64,000 nt of DNA. Source: Paenibacillus_AB hodogayensis (GTDB taxonomy: Bacteria > Bacillota > Bacilli > Paenibacillales > NBRC-103111). Below, piece after piece: positions 1 to 8,227 of this stretch; positions within the stretch are counted from its first letter, which is position 1, and the number at the start of each line of letters is the position of its first letter. The stretch spans positions 372,001 to 436,000 of the forward strand of contig NZ_BAAAYO010000021.1 in NCBI RefSeq assembly GCF_039536325.1, written 5' to 3'. The position numbers were made by a program, and so were the translations under genes. The notes beneath the pieces are model-generated. The model saw nothing but the letters and a program-made list of their open reading frames with translations. It did not search any database and was not told the DNA's origin.

Positions 1-90
1 AGCGGCAGTCTACGACTTATTTTCGAGTCCTAGTCTGCCGTTGCTGCTTTTAAGAAGTCAGTCCAGTCCGCCATAATATTTTTGCGCATG

Positions 91-119
91 TTGACAAAAG
101 AATGGAGTGAGTCTAATAT
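91..119 (+). promoter_or_regulatory. Sigma-A promoter of the FAD monooxygenase gene
   Basis: A perfect -35 box TTGACA (91-96) is followed after 17 bases by TAATAT (114-119). It lies 47 bases upstream of the monooxygenase ATG. Just downstream (125-148) an imperfect inverted repeat, CGTTA around an AT-rich core with TAACAACG, could be a repressor operator; that role is inferred. Confidence 0.7.
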
Positions 120-165
120 TATATACGTTAAATAAATCTAACAACGTTAAAGGAGCTGTTGAAGG

Positions 166-1401
166 ATGCGTACATTTTCTGTAGCTATTATTGGAGGCGG
201 GCTTGGCGGGCTTGCTCTGGCCCAAAGTTTAAAGAAAAATAATATCGACTTTCATGTCTATGAAAAAGAGCCGTCCACTACATTTCGCCAAACAGGATAC
301 CGCATTAAATTGAATCCTAATGGTACCGCTGCGCTTGAAAATTGCTTGCCGAGTCATCTATACGAACTTTATCTCGCTACTTCCGTTATGACCCCGCCCC
401 ATCCTGTATTCCTAGACGCTGATTCCTTGAAACCGAGCGGGGAACCTCGAAGAATGAATGATGATCAAACTAAAAAAATCCTTCCTTCCGTGAATCGGTT
501 TACCTTTAGAGAAGTGCTGCTTGGAGAATTGGGTGAAAATATTCATTTTGGCTACCGGTTCACGCACTACGAGAAGTTGGACAACGGGCAAATCAGAGCT
601 TGGTTTGATAATGGGGAGCACATCGACGCAGATATACTCGTGGGAGCTGACGGCGGTGCGTCCAGGATTCGGAATCAATATAAGCCGGGAATTGAAATTT
701 TCGATACGGGAGGTAGGGTATTATATACAAAGGTTTTCTTGGACGAACAACGAAGAAAGGAATTGAACTTACTTACCGGCCCAGAAATGCGAGGAGTCCG
801 GAATCCGGATGAAGAAGCTCCGGCCATGCTGCTTTTTGAGGATATGGCCTTCCAACAGCCTCTGGAGAAGATTACGGATTCCTTGGCTCCTCAGGTGACA
901 ATCACTCCGCAAAAAGACTATCTTTATGTTGCATTTGCCGGGTCGCCGGAATGGTTCCAGATTCCTGATGAACAGCTTTTCCATCTAAGCGGTTCAGAAT
1001 TGTTGCAACTCGCACAAGAGAGAACCCGGGAGTGGCATCCGCAAGTCAAACGCATGCTTGAATTGGCCGAACCCGAATTAACGGGAGTCTACCATCTTCG
1101 TAATGTGACGCCATATAAGCCGTGGAAGGAAACGACGCAGGTCGTACTGCTCGGCGATGCTCTACACCCAATGACTCCTGTCGGTATCGGGGGAAATGCG
1201 GCATTGTTTGATGCAAGCGAGCTGTCCAGGGAACTGGTTCAAGCGAAAAACGAAAATAAAGAATTGATGGCCGCACTTCGGGATTATGAATTATCCGCAA
1301 TCCAACGAGGCACGAGGGATGTTCGACTATCTGCGCAAGCTGGCGAGCAGATGTTTAATCAAAAGCCATTGCCAGATGAAGATATGGTTATCGAGGATTA
1401 A
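166..1401 (+). CDS. FAD-dependent monooxygenase (aromatic hydroxylase / TetX-like)
   Basis: This 411-aa cytosolic flavoprotein should use NAD(P)H and O2 to hydroxylate a small organic substrate. The N-terminus has the Rossmann glycine motif IIGGGLGGLALA (residues 8-19), then an acidic VYEKE that binds the FAD ribose. Near residue 329 it has the second FAD motif GDALHPMTPVGIGGNAA. Length and both motifs fit the PHBH/TetX superfamily. The start is set by AAAGGAG at 148-154. A TetR-type gene follows by 133 bp on the same strand, suggesting substrate-responsive control. Tetracycline inactivation is possible, but sequence alone cannot distinguish it from other aromatic hydroxylations. Confidence 0.85.
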   Translation: MRTFSVAIIGGGLGGLALAQSLKKNNIDFHVYEKEPSTTFRQTGYRIKLNPNGTAALENCLPSHLYELYLATSVMTPPHPVFLDADSLKPSGEPRRMNDDQTKKILPSVNRFTFREVLLGELGENIHFGYRFTHYEKLDNGQIRAWFDNGEHIDADILVGADGGASRIRNQYKPGIEIFDTGGRVLYTKVFLDEQRRKELNLLTGPEMRGVRNPDEEAPAMLLFEDMAFQQPLEKITDSLAPQVTITPQKDYLYVAFAGSPEWFQIPDEQLFHLSGSELLQLAQERTREWHPQVKRMLELAEPELTGVYHLRNVTPYKPWKETTQVVLLGDALHPMTPVGIGGNAALFDASELSRELVQAKNENKELMAALRDYELSAIQRGTRDVRLSAQAGEQMFNQKPLPDEDMVIED

Positions 1402-1534
1402 TTTCAGCCTTTCGGCCATACGTTCTCCATCCCATTCGCTTATCTCGTTGCGCTGGTGTTGGGCTTGTTTTACCAAACCCTGGCCCACTTAAGCTATAAT
1501 AAGGTGTAAAAGAAATGCGATTGGAGCTGACAGA

Positions 1535-2191
1535 ATGAAGCCGCAGCGCAGGCCCCATATATCTGAAGAGAAAATCACAGAAGCTTCTTGGAAGCTGCTT
1601 GCTTCCCAAGGTATCGAGCAATTTACGATGAGAAGTCTCGCCACAGAACTCCATGTTCAAGCGCCAACGATTTATTGGTATTTCAAGAACAAGCAAATTT
1701 TGTACCAAGCGCTCGCGAACGAAGTCGCACGAGAGATCATTCGCGATCTTCCTGAGACCGGAGCATGGAGGGAACGGCTGCTGGTAAGCATACAAGTCAT
1801 TCGCCAGAAGCTGAAAAAGTTCCCATGCTCCGCTCAGATTCTCGTGAAGTCGCGTCCCGAGTCCGATTATTTGCAGTTGTTCGACTGCCTGCTGCAACTG
1901 ATCGAGCCGACGCCGTTATCGGACAAGCAAAAGTTTTCATATATGACTTCTGTGTTCAATTTTGTGATCCATTATGCCATAGACGAGTATGAACAGCGTA
2001 CGTTGCATTTGACTCTTGAAGATGAGGGCGAATCCGAAATCAATCTCTCCCAATTCAGTCTGATCGAGCGAATGCATGATGCTCAACTATTCAAGTTATT
2101 CGGATCTGACGAGATGTTCGAGTCGGGAGTTGCTTTGTTGTTGGACGGGATCGAGCAACGAGTGATCGCCTCCTCGGGAGGGACCGCATAG
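1535..2191 (+). CDS. TetR family transcriptional regulator
   Basis: The 218-aa protein begins with a typical TetR DNA-binding domain (about residues 8-55). Its recognition region reads TMRSLATELHVQAPTIYWYF, which is close to the true tetracycline-repressor class. The C-terminal helical domain would bind a ligand and has no obvious signature. It lies downstream of the FAD monooxygenase on the same strand, so it probably represses that gene and perhaps itself. A TATAAT hexamer at 1494-1499 could be its own -10 box, although no good -35 partner is visible. Confidence 0.85.
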   Translation: MKPQRRPHISEEKITEASWKLLASQGIEQFTMRSLATELHVQAPTIYWYFKNKQILYQALANEVAREIIRDLPETGAWRERLLVSIQVIRQKLKKFPCSAQILVKSRPESDYLQLFDCLLQLIEPTPLSDKQKFSYMTSVFNFVIHYAIDEYEQRTLHLTLEDEGESEINLSQFSLIERMHDAQLFKLFGSDEMFESGVALLLDGIEQRVIASSGGTA

Positions 2192-2256
2192 ACATTGGGT
2201 GATCTGCGGTTACTACTTGATGATGAAATTCGCGAACTTAATGAGGAGGTGAAAAA

Positions 2257-2826
2257 ATGACCACCATCTATATGGTTAGGCATGCGGAATCGCCGTATAC
2301 AGAAGGTACCGAAAGAACAAGGGGACTAACAGCCGAAGGCAAGAAGAAGGCCCAAGAAGTTACAAAAGCCCTTATGACTGAAGGGATTAATGGGATAGTA
2401 TCCAGTCCGTATTCACGAGCAATTCTAACACTTGAGGAACTGGCTCGAATATTAAAATTGGAGATTAAGATTTACGAGGATCTAAGAGAAAGGCAGTTTG
2501 CGGGAGAAAATGTTTATATCTCGGATGACGGCTTTATGCCAGCCTTACAACGAAGTTTCAGTGAGCCCGATTTTTCGTTGCCCGGAGGGGAATCCAACAA
2601 GGAGTGTCAGCTTAGAGCAGTTGCCGTTTTAGAAACCATTTTGGAACAATTTAAAGGAATGAATATAGCACTGGGAACCCACGGGAATATTATGACTTTG
2701 ATGATGAATTACTTTGATTCAAACTACGGGTTTGATTTTCTAACTCAAACCAGGAAGCCGGATATTTATAAACTGCAAATAGAAAATCATAAATTAAAAG
2801 AAGTGACAAGACTTAAAATTATGTAA
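2257..2826 (+). CDS. Histidine phosphatase family protein (phosphoglycerate mutase-like)
   Basis: The 189-aa protein carries the RHG-type active site at its N-terminus (YMVRHAES, phospho-accepting His8). A second conserved histidine sits in ALGTHGN near residue 146. These define the histidine phosphatase superfamily, which transfers or hydrolyses phosphate on sugar phosphates, nucleotides or proteins. The gene has a strong AGGAGGTG ribosome site at 2241-2248. The substrate cannot be told from the sequence, and the neighbours (TetR upstream, convergent exporter downstream) give no pathway clue. Confidence 0.85.
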   Translation: MTTIYMVRHAESPYTEGTERTRGLTAEGKKKAQEVTKALMTEGINGIVSSPYSRAILTLEELARILKLEIKIYEDLRERQFAGENVYISDDGFMPALQRSFSEPDFSLPGGESNKECQLRAVAVLETILEQFKGMNIALGTHGNIMTLMMNYFDSNYGFDFLTQTRKPDIYKLQIENHKLKEVTRLKIM

Positions 2827-2931
2827 GGGAAAGAGCATCTTTCCGAGCAAAGTTGACTGTATCAAGTAATTTTTTCGTGCCAGATGAGCCATGCATTTGG
2901 GGGGCTTTGTGCAGTCCTCTTGCGTGGCTCG

Positions 2932-3825
2932 TCAGCTTAATGGATGAGCGCCGGGGTTTCTTGATCCCCGACTCGTGCTGCGATTTGCTATAAAAACGCC
3001 CGTGAGGATGAGTGCAGCACCGATATAGCTGTTTAGTCCGACAATCTCCTTTAAGAAGATAAAGGCAAAGATCGCGGAGAAAATGGGTTCGAGCGAGAAT
3101 AGAAACCCTACACTGACGGCCGTAGTATACTTTTGAGCGACAGATTGCATAACAAAACCATAAGCGCTGCATATCAGCGCTAAACCAAGAATTGCTAACC
3201 AGTGGATAGGGCTATCCGGCAAAATGGGTTTTTCAAACATAAAGGTAAACACAGTGGCATAAAGGGCAGAAAAGCCAAGTTGATAAATGCCTAATTGTAA
3301 AGGGTCTACTTCTCGTACAAAATGGTTTGAGACCATAATATGGACAGCATAAAGCAAAGCAGCAATCAAGCAATATAGGGCGCCGACATCAAATGTCAAC
3401 GGATTGCGAACGGTCATGAGTATGAGTCCAATAGATACGATCACAACTCCAACAATAATATTTCGGGATGGAAGCTTTCGTTGAAGGAACGCTTGAAGGA
3501 TAGGAACCATCACTACAGTGGTACTCGTCAAAAAACCTGCGGAGGTCGCAGATGTATGCAGCACTCCATACATCAGCATGGCAAAAATGCCTGCCAGTAA
3601 AGCACCGGAGATAGAAGCATATTTCAATAGATTCGTATTGATTTTCATCATTTTTTTACCAAAAATCAGCATGGTTACAAGGAAGGCAATGCCGCAACGC
3701 AATGCCACAATGGTTGCCGGCGGTATTCCGTCAATGCCGAGCTTCATGAAAATATAAGACAGGCCCCAAGCTATGGATACCGTAGCTAAAACGAAGTTTG
3801 CTTGTTTTTGTGTCATTCGAATCAC
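2932..3825 (-). CDS. DMT superfamily exporter (EamA domains)
   Basis: This 297-aa, strongly hydrophobic protein has about ten predicted transmembrane helices in two tandem EamA repeats. Conserved motifs include SIAWGLSYIFMKLGIDG at the start and LEPIFSAIFAFIFLKE in the second repeat. Such proteins export amino acids, drugs or other metabolites across the inner membrane. It is transcribed divergently from a LysR-type gene, the usual arrangement for a LysR-controlled exporter. A palindrome lies in the shared promoter region. The substrate is unknown. Confidence 0.9.
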   Translation of the reverse strand: MIRMTQKQANFVLATVSIAWGLSYIFMKLGIDGIPPATIVALRCGIAFLVTMLIFGKKMMKINTNLLKYASISGALLAGIFAMLMYGVLHTSATSAGFLTSTTVVMVPILQAFLQRKLPSRNIIVGVVIVSIGLILMTVRNPLTFDVGALYCLIAALLYAVHIMVSNHFVREVDPLQLGIYQLGFSALYATVFTFMFEKPILPDSPIHWLAILGLALICSAYGFVMQSVAQKYTTAVSVGFLFSLEPIFSAIFAFIFLKEIVGLNSYIGAALILTGVFIANRSTSRGSRNPGAHPLS

Positions 3826-3858
3826 CTTAGCCTCTACTGTCGTGTCATGAACAATATC

Positions 3859-3883
3859 TTACTCATGTTCAAAACATAAGAAA
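3859..3883. promoter_or_regulatory. Imperfect palindrome in the EamA/LysR divergent promoter region
   Basis: The perfect core ATGTT-N3-AACAT (3865-3877) extends to an imperfect 25-bp dyad (3859-3883). It lies between the divergent exporter and LysR genes, where a LysR-type box is expected. Assigning it to this regulator is inference. Confidence 0.45.
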
Positions 3884-3938
3884 AGTGAATATATGATATA
3901 CTCAGAATAAGAATATCTTATGATCGGCTGGAGGCACT

Positions 3939-4826
3939 ATGAAAAAATCGAAATACGAAGTGTTTATGAAGGTCATTGAACTTGGAAGCTTGTCACGGGC
4001 CGCAGATTATTGCAATTATTCTCAATCGGCCGTAAGCCAAATCATTATTTCTCTGGAAAATGAGTTTGGTATCAAGCTTTTGAATAGAAGTCATGCTGGA
4101 GTTTCGGTTACTTCAGACGGCGAAGAACTGCTGCCGCATATTCAAAAGGTAAGCCAAGCCTATAATGAGCTTTCAGACAAGGTGTCTGAATTGCGTGGAA
4201 TAGAAAGCGGCCTTATCCGGATCGGAACGTTCTCCAGTATTTCGTGTCATCTGCTTTCCCCGCTTCTTAAAGACTTTAAAATCAAGCATCCGAATATAAA
4301 ATTTGAACTGATTCAAGGGGACTACCGTCAAATCGAAAACTGGATTTCGGAAGGGACGGTCGATTTCGGTTTTGTGGATTTGCCTACTTGGAGAGAATTT
4401 GAAGTGATTCCGATCATGGAGGACCGGATGCTCGCTATTTTGCCCGCCAACCATGCCTATGCTTATGAAGAGTCCGTGCCCTTGAAAATTTTTGAGCAGG
4501 AATCCATGATCCTTTTGGAAGAAGGGACAAAAAAAGAAGTGTTAGAAATGTTTCGCCAACATCATATCAAAGCAAAGATCGAATACCGCCTCGATGATGA
4601 TTACACGATTATTTCAATGGTCGAAAACGGACTAGGTATAAGTATTTTGGCTGAACTTATTCTAAAAAGAACCCAGTACAATATCGTCAGCAAAGAAACA
4701 TCCCCCAGTTTCTCCCGAAGCATTGGAATAGCCATCAAAAATAGAAAACAAGCCTCAATGGCTGTGAGATGCTTTCTTGATTTTATTGTAGAAAACAAAG
4801 AAAGGTATATTCGTCTTGTCAAATAA
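3939..4826 (+). CDS. LysR family transcriptional regulator
   Basis: The 295-aa protein has an N-terminal winged helix-turn-helix (residues 1-60, with LSRAADYCNYSQSAVSQII as the HTH). A periplasmic-binding-like effector domain follows from about residue 90. The length is typical of LysR regulators. A GGAGG ribosome site sits just upstream of the ATG. It diverges from the EamA exporter gene and most likely activates it in response to the exported compound. Confidence 0.9.
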   Translation: MKKSKYEVFMKVIELGSLSRAADYCNYSQSAVSQIIISLENEFGIKLLNRSHAGVSVTSDGEELLPHIQKVSQAYNELSDKVSELRGIESGLIRIGTFSSISCHLLSPLLKDFKIKHPNIKFELIQGDYRQIENWISEGTVDFGFVDLPTWREFEVIPIMEDRMLAILPANHAYAYEESVPLKIFEQESMILLEEGTKKEVLEMFRQHHIKAKIEYRLDDDYTIISMVENGLGISILAELILKRTQYNIVSKETSPSFSRSIGIAIKNRKQASMAVRCFLDFIVENKERYIRLVK

Positions 4827-5026
4827 CAGTAGACTTACTGTTCGCAGTCGTTGAACGGGACATGCCGCTTGACAGCTATGCTGCTGAACGATCGATCATT
4901 GGATGGTTCATTCGGTCATCATAGTCCATGATGATGTCATAGGGTTCATCTGGCGATGGAGGCGGGGTTTTCCTACAATATAGTTATCCCGATGAAGGCA
5001 TTTGACGTGAAGGGACGTTTAACCAT

Positions 5027-6553
5027 ATGGTGCTTGCAAATGGGAAAGGGATCGCAATTTTGTTGGGGATGGCATGTATACTGGCGGGCTGCCGCGGGGA
5101 CATCGACGCGAATCGGGCTCGCGATAAGGCAGCAAGTTCGCTGGGCTCGGGTTGGCCCGTCGTTCGCGTAGTCACCAATGGGCTGAACGCCAAATTTCCG
5201 GAGAGCACGGATATCAACCGCAATCCGTATATCGAGTACATCCGCAACGGCACCAAGCTCGACGTCCGTGTTACAGCTCCGCCGAGCGAAGGCTTCGACA
5301 CCAAGCTAAGCGTCATTATGGCGTCCGACGACGTCCCTGACCTGGTCAGCACAAGCAACGCGAGCTGGTTCGTCAACTACGTGAATCGGGGTGAGCTGCT
5401 GCCGCTCGACGATCTCATCAACCGGTTTGCGCCACAACTTATGAAGCGAATCCCACAGGAAGCGTGGGACAGCGTGACGATCAACGGTCGAATTTATGCG
5501 ATTCCGAGCCTGAACGAGGCGCCAGGCGGCTACTTGATGTACGGCCGCAAAGATTGGCTCGATCGTCTCGGCCTCAAGCCGCCTACAACGCTCGACGAAT
5601 ACTATTCGGTAATCAAGGCGTTTGCAGAGCGCGATCCGGACGGCAACGGCAAGCCGAATACGGTCGGCCTTTCGATCCGCGAAAACTTGGGTGGCACCGG
5701 TCCGATGTTCGGGGCATTCGGCACGCAAGTATCGTTAACGGCCTGGTATGAGCGGGAAGGCAGACTCGTGAATGGAACCGTGCTGCCCGAAACGAAGGAG
5801 GCTTTGGCCTTCATGGCCAAGCTATACGGCGAAAGGCTGCTGGATCCGCAATTTATGTTGAATAAAACGGCAGTGTTCAACGAAAAAATCGCCGCCGGCC
5901 AAACGGGACTGTTCGTCGCCTCATGGTCGGATACGCGCGGTCCGATCGAGGACAATCGCCGGAACGACCCGCAAGCGGAATGGATTCCGCTCGATTACCC
6001 GACCGGCCCGGACGACCGCAAAGGTACGGGAGCCTCCCAGCTTGTACGGTATTACAGCGTCTTGCCGGCCAAAGGCGGCAATGCCGCAGGCGCGGTCCGT
6101 TTGCTCGATTTTTTGTCCGAAGAAGGCTACCGCAGCGTCAAGCTCGGCTTCGAAAACGAAGTGTGGACGCAGATGAACGGCAAGATGGTCATCGATTTTG
6201 CCGAGCACAACAAGCATTTCTATCGCGGCATATATTCCAACCTGGCCGACCCCGCCGACCCGCAGGTGACGAGAGAACGGCTAGACGGCTTGGGAACGCA
6301 ATTCCGTCTGAACGAAAATGTACAGCGTATCCGTGAAAATTTGATCAAAAGCGCCTTTACCGGAACGCCGACGCCGGCGATGGGCAAATATGGAGCCAAT
6401 CTGGAAAAGGACATGCAGGAGACGTTTACGAAGATCGTCGCCGGAGTGGCGCCTTTGTCCGAATTCGACGCCTTTGTCGCCCGCTGGTACAAGGAGGGCG
6501 GCGGCGAATTAACGGACGAGGTGAACGCGTGGTATGCAAACCGCAAAAAATGA
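5027..6553 (+). CDS. Lipoprotein extracellular solute-binding protein (LplA-like, family 1)
   Basis: The 508-aa lipoprotein has a signal peptide ending in the lipobox LAGC, with Cys22 as the lipidated residue. The body matches large family-1 sugar-binding proteins of Paenibacillus ABC importers, for example DDVPDLVST and a DGNGKPNTVGLS segment (DxDGNG type). It would tether to the membrane and deliver an oligosaccharide to permeases, but no LplB/YtcP-like permeases are next to it. The start is supported by GAAGGGA at 5009-5015. A paralogous but distinct binding protein follows and then a two-component system, so it may act as an importer or a sensor. Confidence 0.85.
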   Translation: MVLANGKGIAILLGMACILAGCRGDIDANRARDKAASSLGSGWPVVRVVTNGLNAKFPESTDINRNPYIEYIRNGTKLDVRVTAPPSEGFDTKLSVIMASDDVPDLVSTSNASWFVNYVNRGELLPLDDLINRFAPQLMKRIPQEAWDSVTINGRIYAIPSLNEAPGGYLMYGRKDWLDRLGLKPPTTLDEYYSVIKAFAERDPDGNGKPNTVGLSIRENLGGTGPMFGAFGTQVSLTAWYEREGRLVNGTVLPETKEALAFMAKLYGERLLDPQFMLNKTAVFNEKIAAGQTGLFVASWSDTRGPIEDNRRNDPQAEWIPLDYPTGPDDRKGTGASQLVRYYSVLPAKGGNAAGAVRLLDFLSEEGYRSVKLGFENEVWTQMNGKMVIDFAEHNKHFYRGIYSNLADPADPQVTRERLDGLGTQFRLNENVQRIRENLIKSAFTGTPTPAMGKYGANLEKDMQETFTKIVAGVAPLSEFDAFVARWYKEGGGELTDEVNAWYANRKK

Positions 6554-6792
6554 TTCGTGCAGAAAACGAGGCGTTCGGAAAACGCGAAGGAACAGACAGA
6601 ATCCTCCGTGGTCAACCGACGCGCGCAAATTAGAAATCGATTTCTTTCATTCATGAAGGGAGGTGAACGCACCATTCTGCCGCAGCGGTGACACGACGAA
6701 CCGGCGTCAGATTCGGAGCAATGGAAGAAGTAGCGGTAAAACCCGCATGCTTGGACAAACTCGGTGGGCAGATGCGAAAGGGGATTATCGGT

Positions 6793-8127
6793 ATGCATCG
6801 GAAAACAGGAACGGCCGCGTTGCTTCTTTTAACGGCTGCAATCGTAAGCGCTTGCAGCGGGGGGGCGGGGATGAACGGGCAAACGTCAAAGGGAGGAGAC
6901 CAGCCGGATCAGGCTCCGGCTACTACCCCCTATTCCAAGCTCAACCAGCCGCTCGAGCTGACGTACTATTTGAATGCTGGCGGATACTCTCAAGACGCGT
7001 TCATGAAAGGAGTCGGCAAAGCGCTGAAGGAAAAATTCCCGAACGTTACTTTCAAGGTGTATTGGCGGGACAAAGGGACGATGCTGGCCGATTTGATCGC
7101 TTCCGGCACAAGCATCGACATCATCAATGCTTCATCCGGCACGGTGGCGGACCTTGTGGAGCTGGGACTCGGTCAGGACATCTCCGATCTGATTGCGAGC
7201 AACCGCTACGATTTAAGCAAGCTGGAACCGATGGCGGTGGAAGGGATGCGCAAGCTGTCCGGCGGCAAGCTCTATGGGTTGCCGGTGCAAGTCTCCACGA
7301 CGGCGTTGTTTTACAACAAGGACTTGTTCGATAAGTTTGGCGTGGCTTATCCGAAGGACAACATGAGCTGGGATGAAGTGTACGAGCTGGCCAAGAAACT
7401 GACCCGGACCGACGGCGGCAATACCTACAAAGGCTTCGGCGTGTCATTCAGTCATCTCGCGCTGATGAACCAGTATGCGCAGGAATTGATCGATCCGAAA
7501 ACAGAGAAGGCGGTTCTCAATAACGACAACTGGCGAAAAATATTCAATAATGTGGCGCGGTTTTACCAAATTCCCGGAAACCAACCAACGATCGACGAGC
7601 TGAATTCGCCAAGCACGGCGTTCAACAAAAACAAAAATGTCGCGATGATGGCGATGATCGGAGGCTCCTCGTTCCCACCGGAGACGACGAACTGGGATGT
7701 CGTGTCGCTGCCGATGCTGCCCGAGGCGAAGGGCGTCGGTTCCGCTCCGTATTCGACCTACTATGCTGTTCCGAACACAAGCAAACACCGGGATGAGGCG
7801 TTTCAGGTCATCTCCTGGCTCACCTCCGAGGAATATCAGCAGACATTGATCGATCAAGGCTTTATCCCGGTTCTGAAGAACAAACAGTATAAGGAGCAAA
7901 TGGGCAAGAACGTGCCGGCATTGAAGGGGAAACATGTCGACGGCGTTGTTCCCGATCAATATGCTTCGCCCATCACGATCAGCCCGTACATGAATTTGGC
8001 GACCGCCCCGTTATACGCGGCGTTTAATTCGGTTGCCCTCGGCGAAAAGGACGTCAGCACGGCGCTTCGGGAGGCTGAGGAGAAAGCGAACCTCGACATT
8101 GCGGCGAAAAAAGCGGCAAGTAAATAA
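6793..8127 (+). CDS. Lipoprotein extracellular solute-binding protein
   Basis: A 444-aa lipoprotein with lipobox VSAC (Cys21), followed by a Gly/Ser-rich linker and a family-1 sugar-binding fold. The segment FDKFGVAYPKDNMSWDE recurs nearly unchanged in the binding proteins at 27609 and 47224, so the three are paralogues. I chose the ATG at 6793, preceded by AAAGGGG, over longer in-frame starts at 6772 and 6688 because it gives a canonical signal peptide. It sits between another binding protein and a sensor kinase, with no permease gene nearby. Confidence 0.85.
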   Translation: MHRKTGTAALLLLTAAIVSACSGGAGMNGQTSKGGDQPDQAPATTPYSKLNQPLELTYYLNAGGYSQDAFMKGVGKALKEKFPNVTFKVYWRDKGTMLADLIASGTSIDIINASSGTVADLVELGLGQDISDLIASNRYDLSKLEPMAVEGMRKLSGGKLYGLPVQVSTTALFYNKDLFDKFGVAYPKDNMSWDEVYELAKKLTRTDGGNTYKGFGVSFSHLALMNQYAQELIDPKTEKAVLNNDNWRKIFNNVARFYQIPGNQPTIDELNSPSTAFNKNKNVAMMAMIGGSSFPPETTNWDVVSLPMLPEAKGVGSAPYSTYYAVPNTSKHRDEAFQVISWLTSEEYQQTLIDQGFIPVLKNKQYKEQMGKNVPALKGKHVDGVVPDQYASPITISPYMNLATAPLYAAFNSVALGEKDVSTALREAEEKANLDIAAKKAASK

Positions 8128-8227
8128 GGGATGGTAAATGTTGTCGTCGGTTTTCCCGTTCTCCTTTACAATAGATGCTGAATGGTCTGTCTCCCAAAGG
8201 AGACAAACGCTGAAAGGAGCACCGGTC

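Noticed and set aside
6654..6672. Strong GGGAGGTGAA followed by ATT as a possible gene start
   Set aside because: The frame meets a stop after five codons; it is more likely unused or part of a lost start.
6843..6860. cre-like palindrome GTAAGCGCTTGC inside the second binding-protein gene
   Set aside because: It lies in the signal-peptide codons and misses the consensus at two fixed positions, so it is probably chance.
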